Below, one piece after another: positions 21,321 to 22,591 of a DNA stretch of 22,591 nucleotides. Source of the stretch: JAAYZH01 sp964479695 (lineage in GTDB: Bacteria; Bacillota; Clostridia; Saccharofermentanales; Fastidiosipilaceae); the NCBI GenBank assembly GCA_964479695.1, contig CAYZSO010000038.1, positions 1 to 22,591 of the forward strand, written 5' to 3'. The notes below the pieces were generated by a model. It worked only from the letters and a program-made list of their open reading frames with translations, made no database searches and had not been told where the DNA came from. Each line of letters begins with the position of its first letter. Position 1 is the first letter of the stretch. Made by a program: the position numbers and the translations under genes.

Positions 21321-22591
21321 ATGTCCGAAATGTTTTGTTATCAGTGTCAGGAGACGCTGGGCAACACCGGCTGTACTACCGCAGGCGTCTGCGGCAAGAA
21401 ACCTGAAGTTGCGCGTGCGCAAGACCTCCTGGTCTGGACAACGAAAGGCCTTTCCGAGGTCACAACCCGTCTTCGTCAAGAAGGCAAAGAGGTAAGTCAA
21501 GCAACGAATCACCTGGTCACGGCGAACCTGTTCACCACGATCACCAATGCGAACTTTGACTTGGAAGCCATCCAAGATCGTATCCATCTCACAATTGCGG
21601 AAACCCGTCGTTTGAGTGCGGAATTGACTGACAAGGCGGGCCTTTCTGCTGCGGCAACTTTTGCCAGTGATGATTTGGCCCTTTGGGAGACTATGTCGGA
21701 AGTGACCAGCATCCTCGCCACCGAAGATGAGGATATCAGGTCCCTTCGCGAGCTGATCATCTATGGTCTCAAGGGTATGTCCGCATACACGAAGCACGCG
21801 AATGTTCTGAAGCATGACTCTGAGGAGATCGATCGTTTCTTGCAGGCGGCTTTGGCCAAAACCCTCGACAACAGCCTCACCGTCCCTGAACTGGTTGATC
21901 TGACCCTCGAGACTGGCTCTTACGGCGTGAAGGCGATGGCGCTCTTGGACGAGGCGAACACGCAAACCTACGGAAATCCTGAAATAACGGAAGTGAACAT
22001 TGGTGTTCGCCAGAATCCGGGTATTTTGATTTCCGGCCACGACCTCAGAGACCTCGAAATGCTCCTCCAGCAGACCGAAGGCCAGGGCGTCGACGTCTAC
22101 ACCCACTCCGAAATGTTGCCGGCGCAGTACTATCCGGCTTTCAAGAAATACAGCCATTTCGCCGGCAACTACGGCAATGCGTGGTGGAAGCAGAAGGAAG
22201 AATTCGAGGCTTTTAACGGCCCCATCCTCATGACCACCAACTGCATTGTCCCGCCCAAAGCCTCCTACAAAGACCGCCTCTACACTTCTGGCACCGCGGG
22301 CTTCCCAGGCTGCCCCCACATCCCCGGCGAAATTGGCGAGGAAAAGGACTTCTCCGCCATCATCGAGGCTGCCAAGAAATGTGCGCCCCCAACCGAAATC
22401 GAATCTGGCACCATTGTCGGCGGCTTTGCTCACGAGCAAGTCTTCGCCCTCGCTGACCAGGTCGTTGACGCCGTCAAGTCCGGCGCCATCAAGAAGTTCG
22501 TCGTCATGGCAGGCTGCGACGGCCGCCAAAAAGGCCGCTCCTACTACACCGAATTCGCCGAAGCCCTCCCGGACAACACGGTCATCATGAC
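21321..22591 (+). CDS. hcp: Hydroxylamine reductase / hybrid-cluster protein Hcp, class I (3' end outside window)
   Basis: The first 423 residues are present, of about 550 expected. The N-terminal cysteines C6-x2-C9-x8-C18-x5-C24 (FCYQCQETLGNTGC, then GVCGK) have class I spacing, typical of [4Fe-4S]-bearing Hcp from strict anaerobes. Hybrid-cluster ligand regions are visible: GHDL (His), THSEML (Glu), TTNCIVPP (Cys), GFPGCPHI (Cys) and MAGCDGR (Cys). The remaining ligands lie beyond the window. Hcp reduces hydroxylamine in vitro and acts as an NO reductase or S-nitrosylase in some bacteria. AAAGGAGA (21307-21314) fixes the start. The upstream FNR-type box ties it to the NO defence cluster at 1.8-5.9 kb. 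Confidence 0.96.
   Translation, partial: MSEMFCYQCQETLGNTGCTTAGVCGKKPEVARAQDLLVWTTKGLSEVTTRLRQEGKEVSQATNHLVTANLFTTITNANFDLEAIQDRIHLTIAETRRLSAELTDKAGLSAAATFASDDLALWETMSEVTSILATEDEDIRSLRELIIYGLKGMSAYTKHANVLKHDSEEIDRFLQAALAKTLDNSLTVPELVDLTLETGSYGVKAMALLDEANTQTYGNPEITEVNIGVRQNPGILISGHDLRDLEMLLQQTEGQGVDVYTHSEMLPAQYYPAFKKYSHFAGNYGNAWWKQKEEFEAFNGPILMTTNCIVPPKASYKDRLYTSGTAGFPGCPHIPGEIGEEKDFSAIIEAAKKCAPPTEIESGTIVGGFAHEQVFALADQVVDAVKSGAIKKFVVMAGCDGRQKGRSYYTEFAEALPDNTVIM
21845..21860. repeat. Dispersed palindrome copy, 16 bases (hcp)
   Basis: GGCGGCTTTGGCCAAA followed by ACC. It is read A-A-L-A-K-T in hcp, between helices of the N-terminal bundle. Confidence 0.9.

Noticed and set aside
21243..22529. 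A 428-codon minus-strand ORF opposite hcp
   Set aside because: It is the mirror of the strongly conserved Hcp coding strand and has no recognisable protein features of its own.

Overview
The window reads as chromosomal DNA from a strictly anaerobic, Gram-positive-type fermenter, most likely one of the Clostridia. The signs are strong AAGGAGG ribosome binding sites, a rubrerythrin/flavodiiron-style anaerobic stress gene set, a class I hybrid-cluster protein, a membrane pyrophosphatase, and a sugar ABC importer with no ATPase of its own beside a GH65 phosphorylase. No rRNA, tRNA, CRISPR array, prophage or intact transposon was seen. All protein assignments come from reading translated sequence; no database search was run.

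Layout. (1) 1-1441: a degenerate tandem repeat, a DUF554 membrane protein (+) and a convergent DUF454/YbaN-like membrane protein (-). (2) 1442-6074: a 20-bp tandem array, then a nitrosative/oxidative stress cluster on +: FNR-like regulator with four cysteines, RIC/ScdA-type di-iron protein, flavodiiron NO/O2 reductase, and a DUF438-hemerythrin-PAS protein, closed by a strong terminator. (3) 6137-6712: a VOC protein with an acidic tail (-). (4) 6963-13243 (-): a sugar operon of binding lipoprotein, attenuator hairpin, two permeases and a GH65 phosphorylase fused to beta-phosphoglucomutase, with a divergent AraC-type regulator at 13546-14325 (+). (5) 14469-16568 (-): a proton pyrophosphatase. 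(6) 16569-17740: an AT-rich, repeat-littered stretch with no convincing gene. (7) 17741-21137 (-): a quinone-stress operon like Bacillus mhq (ring-cleaving dioxygenase, MarR regulator, carboxylesterase, flavin reductase). (8) 21321-22591 (+): hcp, running off the window edge.

How the parts connect. The same 15-base sequence containing an FNR-type box (TTGATCGAAGTCAA) lies upstream of both the RIC-flavodiiron operon (2595) and hcp (21233), 18.6 kb apart. At hcp it sits where an FNR-type activator would bind, so one regulon for NO detoxification is likely. The mhq operon starts next to a perfect 26-bp palindrome that closely matches the published Bacillus subtilis MhqR operator, linking its MarR gene to quinone sensing.

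Two genome-scale signals stand out. First, a 22-bp perfect palindrome (GGCGGCTTTGG followed by its reverse complement CCAAAGCCGCC) recurs as long partial copies throughout the window. Inside genes nearly every copy is read in the one frame that gives Ala-Ala-Leu-Ala-Lys-Ala-Ala. Second, short tandem repeats, each with its own sequence, sit in many gene junctions and also expand proteins in frame. Both look like undescribed properties of this genome rather than of any single gene.
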